Shown piece after piece: positions 61,293 to 64,000 of a DNA stretch of 64,000 nucleotides. The notes beneath the pieces are model-generated. The model ran no database searches and was not told the origin of the DNA. It saw nothing but the letters and a program-made list of their open reading frames with translations. The stretch is from assembly GCF_001429625.1 (NCBI RefSeq), contig NZ_LMSU01000007.1, positions 16,020 to 80,019 of the forward strand, read 5' to 3'. This DNA is from Nocardioides sp. Soil805 (GTDB lineage: Bacteria > Actinomycetota > Actinomycetes > Propionibacteriales > Nocardioidaceae). The position numbers were made by a program, and so were the translations under genes. Positions within the stretch are counted from its first letter, which is position 1; every line of letters begins with the position of its first letter.

Positions 61293-61745
61293 GTGACCTT
61301 GTACGCCGCCTACGGGACCAACCTCGACCCCGCCCGCATGAGCGAGCGCTGTCCGCACTCCCCGCTGCGTGCCACGGGGTGGCTGACGGGGTGGCGGCTG
61401 ACCTTCGGAGGCGAGGAGCACGGCTGGGACGGTGCCCTGGCGACCATCGTCGAGGACCCCATCGAGCAGGTCTTCGTGGCGGTCTACGACGTGACCCCCG
61501 AGGACGAGACCGAGCTCGACCGGTGGGAGTCCGCCGACACCGGGCTCTACCGCAAGACCCGGGTGCGCGTCTCCACGTTGACCGGCGAGCAGGTGGTCTG
61601 GGCCTACGTCCTGGACGCCTACGAGGGCGGGATGCCGAGCGCGTCGTACCTCGGCGTGCTCGCCGACGCCGCCGAGGCCGCCGACGCCCCGGCCGACTAC
61701 GTCGGCGCCCTGCGCCGGCGCGCGTGCCGGTCGACGGGGCTCTGA
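61293..61745 (+). CDS. Gamma-glutamylcyclotransferase-like protein
   Basis: This 150-residue protein has the GGCT fold: LYAAYGTNLDPARMSERCPH (the YGxNLxxxxM substrate loop), LTGWRLTFGGEEHGWDGALA, VYDVTPEDETELDRWESADT (catalytic Glu/Asp region) and VWAYVLDAYEGGMPSASYLG. These enzymes cyclise gamma-glutamyl amines to 5-oxoproline. The GTG at 61293 is the start. It is divergent from lpd, 46 bases apart. Confidence 0.85.
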   Translation: MTLYAAYGTNLDPARMSERCPHSPLRATGWLTGWRLTFGGEEHGWDGALATIVEDPIEQVFVAVYDVTPEDETELDRWESADTGLYRKTRVRVSTLTGEQVVWAYVLDAYEGGMPSASYLGVLADAAEAADAPADYVGALRRRACRSTGL

Positions 61746-61772
61746 GGCGGGCCCACGCCTAGTATTCGGCGC

Positions 61773-62579
61773 GTGAACGACACCGCCTCCAGCACCGCAG
61801 ACCTCGCCCGCCAGGCCGCCGAGAAGCTCGCCGAGCTCACCGGCGTCGAGCGCCACGACATCGCCCTCGTCCTCGGCTCCGGCTGGCTGCCCGCCGTCGA
61901 CGCCCTCGGCGAGGCGACCGCAGAGATCTCGACCACCGACCTGCCGGGCTTCCACGCCGCCGGCGTCGTCGGGCACAGCGGCAGGATCCGCAGCCTCGAG
62001 GTTGCCGGTCGCCGGATCCTGGTCTTCCTGAGCCGTACCCACTTCTACGAGGGCAAGGGCGTCGCCGCGGTCGTCCACCCCGTGCGCACGGCGGCCGCGG
62101 CCGGCTGCCGCGCCATCGTGCTGACCAACGGGTGCGGTGGGCTCAAGGAGACGTTCGAGCCGGGCCAGCCGGTGCTCATCTCCGACCACATCAACCTCAC
62201 CGCGACCAGCCCCATCGAGGGCGCCAACTTCGTGGACCTCACCGATCTCTACAGCCCGCGGCTGCGCGAGCTGTGCCGCGAGATCGACCCGACGCTCGAC
62301 GAGGGCGTCTACGTGCAGTTCCCCGGCCCGCACTACGAGACCCCGGCCGAGATCGGCATGGTCCGCGCCATCGGCGGCCACCTCGTGGGCATGAGCACGA
62401 CGCTCGAGGCGATCGCGGCGCGCGAGGCCGGCCTGGAGGTGCTCGGGATCAGCCTGGTCACCAACCTCGCGGCCGGGATCAGCGGCGAGCCCCTCAACCA
62501 CGAGGAGGTCCTCGAGGCGGGCAAGGCGGCCGCGTCCCGGATGGGCGACCTGCTCGGCCAGATCGTCCCCCGCATCTGA
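61773..62579 (+). CDS. Purine nucleoside phosphorylase
   Basis: This 268-residue phosphorylase cleaves purine nucleosides to base and ribose 1-phosphate. It has ALVLGSGWLPAVDALGEATA, the HSGRIRS phosphate loop, TNGCGGLKETFEPGQPVLIS, YVQFPGPHYETPAEIGMVRA and VTNLAAGISGEPLNHEEVLE. The NLAAG Asn and QFPGPHYET Glu fit the trimeric class I (PNP/MTAP) enzymes. The GTG start at 61773 is chosen by homology. Its stop overlaps the epimerase start (TGATG). Confidence 0.94.
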   Translation: MNDTASSTADLARQAAEKLAELTGVERHDIALVLGSGWLPAVDALGEATAEISTTDLPGFHAAGVVGHSGRIRSLEVAGRRILVFLSRTHFYEGKGVAAVVHPVRTAAAAGCRAIVLTNGCGGLKETFEPGQPVLISDHINLTATSPIEGANFVDLTDLYSPRLRELCREIDPTLDEGVYVQFPGPHYETPAEIGMVRAIGGHLVGMSTTLEAIAAREAGLEVLGISLVTNLAAGISGEPLNHEEVLEAGKAAASRMGDLLGQIVPRI

Positions 62580-63373
62580 TGCGCGTCCTCGTCACCGGTG
62601 CCGCCGGCTCGATCGGCCGCGTCGTCACGCTCGGGCTCTGCGACCGCGACCACGAGGTCGTCGGCCTCGACCTGGTCCCGGAGCCGGAGGGCTTCACCGG
62701 CACCTGGCACACGGCCGACTGCGCGGACCCCGACGCGGTGATGGCGGTCTTCGAGGCCGAGCGCCTCGACGCCGTCGTGCACCTCGCGGGACACCCGGAC
62801 GAGGCCTCGCTGCCGGCGTCGCTGACCTCGCACGTCGTCACGACCGCCGCCCTGCTCGACGCGATGGTGGCGCACCGGGTCCCGCGCATCGTCTACGCCT
62901 CGTCCAACCACGCCGTCGGGCGCACCCCTCGCCGCGACCTCGTCTCCGACGACGCCCTCCCGCGCCCCGACACGTTCTACGGCGTGGGCAAGGTCGCCGC
63001 CGAGGCGGTCCTGCGGCTGTACGCCGACCGCTACGCCGTCGACGCCGTCGCCTGCCGCATCGGATCCTTCCTCGACGAGCCGGCCACCCGCCGCAACCTG
63101 TCCACGTGGCTCTCCCACGACGACTGCGTGCGGATGGTCGAGGCAGCGCTCACCGCCCCCTCCCCCGGCTTCGCGGTCCTGTACGGCATCAGCGCCAACA
63201 CACGCGCCTGGTGGGACCTCGAGCCCGGCCGCCGGCTGGGCTACGAGCCGCTCGACGACGCGGAGGCGTTCGCCGACCGCGTCCCGGAGCGGGCCGAGGA
63301 CGACGACGAGGCGGCGTACGTCGGCGGCCCCTTCGCGCTCGAGCAGTTCCACCGCCCGGCGCTCGGGGACTGA
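62579..63373 (+). CDS. NAD-dependent epimerase/dehydratase, uronate dehydrogenase-like
   Basis: This 264-residue SDR has RVLVTGAAGSIGRVVTLGLC, VVHLAGHPDEASLPASLTSH, YASSNHAVGRTPRRDLVSDD and PDTFYGVGKVAAEAVLRLYA with Tyr-x3-Lys (YGVGK). SFLDEPATRRNLSTWLSHDD is like uronate dehydrogenases, so the substrate may be a sugar acid; this is inference. The ATG overlaps the nucleoside phosphorylase stop, suggesting an operon. Confidence 0.87.
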   Translation: MRVLVTGAAGSIGRVVTLGLCDRDHEVVGLDLVPEPEGFTGTWHTADCADPDAVMAVFEAERLDAVVHLAGHPDEASLPASLTSHVVTTAALLDAMVAHRVPRIVYASSNHAVGRTPRRDLVSDDALPRPDTFYGVGKVAAEAVLRLYADRYAVDAVACRIGSFLDEPATRRNLSTWLSHDDCVRMVEAALTAPSPGFAVLYGISANTRAWWDLEPGRRLGYEPLDDAEAFADRVPERAEDDDEAAYVGGPFALEQFHRPALGD

Positions 63374-63377
63374 CACG

Positions 63378-63582
63378 CCGACCGGGCACTTCCTGACACT
63401 TAGTACCCGCCGACCTCCCCCCTTCCTGACACGTGGGAGCTGCCGACCGGGCACTTTCGTGCACTTCGGTACGCCGAGCGGGCACTTCTTGGCACCTGGA
63501 TCGTGCCGAGCGGGCACTTCCTGGCACCTGGATCGTGCCGAGCGGGCACCGTCATGCACTTCGGTACGCCGTCCGGCGAGCG
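63378..63582. repeat. Degenerate tandem array, six units of 31-33 bp plus a partial
   Basis: Units begin CCGA-CGGGCACTT and start at 63378, 63410, 63443, 63474, 63506, 63538, with a partial at 63569. The units at 63474 and 63506 are identical at 31 of 32 positions; those at 63443 and 63538 share TGCACTTCGGTACGCCG. The array fills most of the 312-base gap before the DUF222 gene. The other bases of the gap, 63583-63685, show no clear element. Confidence 0.85.
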
Positions 63583-63685
63583 TGCGTCGAGCCGAGCCCA
63601 GGTCCGTCGGAAAGTCGTGTCCACATGCCGGTCGAACCCCTGTCTTCGGGGTCTCGTTGTCGGTGGTCCCTGCTTGGCTTGACCC

Positions 63686-64000
63686 ATGACATCGACCGCT
63701 GCACCTGCGCTGCCGGAGACCCCGGCTGCGTTGCTGCGGGCGGTGCGTGACCACAAGCAGGCGGCCGAGAGGCTCGACGTGGAGATGATGCGTCTCGGCG
63801 TGCATTGGGCCGACCTGCACCTGGCGGATCCGGGGTTCGCGGAGGCGTGCTTCACCTCTCCGAAGACGTTCGCGGGTGAGGGGTCGCCGGCGATCGATGA
63901 GTTCTGCGTGCCGGAGTTCGCGACGATGCTGGGTCGCACCAACGACAGTGCCGGGCACTTCCTGTCGCAGTGCGTCGAGCTGGCCTACCGCCTTCCCCAG
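63686..64000 (+). CDS. DUF222/13E12-type HNH protein, N-terminal part
   Basis: Only the first 105 codons are in the window. MTSTAAPALPETPAALLRAV, then LGVHWADLHLADPGFAEACF and NDSAGHFLSQCVELAYRLPQ, match the DUF222 region of 13E12-repeat family proteins, which usually end in an HNH nuclease domain. That domain would be off the right edge. These proteins occur as many near-identical copies in Nocardioides-like genomes, which could reflect mobility. ATG 63686 has no clear ribosome site. Confidence 0.82.
   Translation, partial: MTSTAAPALPETPAALLRAVRDHKQAAERLDVEMMRLGVHWADLHLADPGFAEACFTSPKTFAGEGSPAIDEFCVPEFATMLGRTNDSAGHFLSQCVELAYRLPQ

Noticed and set aside
63378..63582. CRISPR array
   Set aside because: Units abut without unique spacers and are degenerate; no cas gene is nearby.

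Overview
The window is very GC-rich, densely packed chromosomal DNA from an actinobacterium. Genes often overlap by 4 bases (ATGA, GTGA or TGATG junctions) and GTG starts are common. Biotin-dependent acyl-CoA carboxylase subunits, an F420-type luciferase-fold enzyme, ANTAR, DUF1707 and DUF222/13E12 proteins, and a SigF/SigB-class sigma factor point to the Propionibacteriales, most likely Nocardioides or a close relative. That placement is inference from gene content. I found no rRNA, tRNA, CRISPR array, transposase or prophage.

Layout. 1-6.7 kb (minus): a wall-galactan locus with glfT2 (cut by the window edge), glf, two more GT2 glycosyltransferases and an LCP-family ligase. 6.9-11.1 kb: DUF402 protein, acyl-CoA thioesterase, a second LCP protein, enoyl-CoA hydratase and an F420-type oxidoreductase. 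11.2-17 kb: a regulatory island with PadR plus DUF1707, GAF-ANTAR, a hemerythrin-like protein, a LuxR-type regulator, a SigF-class sigma factor, a Thr/Ser/Pro-repeat membrane protein and a small three-helix protein. 17-25.9 kb: AraC regulator, acyl-CoA dehydrogenase, exported proteins, a short-chain dehydrogenase, a CoA-binding protein, an ArfB-like hydrolase, a Gfo/Idh/MocA oxidoreductase and a polytopic membrane protein.

25.9-47.5 kb holds genes that cluster similarly in Mycobacterium (purE, purK, a PH-domain protein, birA, accD, accE, maf, accA, a GtrA protein and an acyl-CoA dehydrogenase). Here they are interrupted by a frameshifted AbiEi/DUF559-type gene bracketed by two copies of a 41-bp hairpin, a tctCBA tricarboxylate transporter operon coupled to a universal stress protein, and a ferric-iron ABC transporter preceded by an IdeR/DtxR-like iron box. 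An 86-bp block of three abutting palindromes follows accA.

47.6-63.4 kb: a TetR/FAD-dehydrogenase pair, a divergent TetR/epimerase pair with two operator-like palindromes, a GDSL lipoprotein, pyruvate carboxylase, a SpoIID-like protein, a glycine-rich protein, two adjacent flavoprotein disulfide reductases (lpdA-like and lpd), a gamma-glutamylcyclotransferase-like protein, purine nucleoside phosphorylase and an epimerase. The window ends in a degenerate 31-33 bp tandem repeat array and the start of a DUF222/13E12 gene.

Together the genes describe acyl-CoA carboxylation and anaplerosis (AccADE, BirA, Pyc, Lpd), purine synthesis and salvage (PurEK, Pnp), cell-wall glycopolymer assembly (Glf, GlfT2, LCP) and nutrient import (Tct, Fe3+). 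The most unusual non-coding features are the triple palindrome at 47522-47607, the paired hairpins at 34051 and 35126, and the repeat array at 63378-63582.
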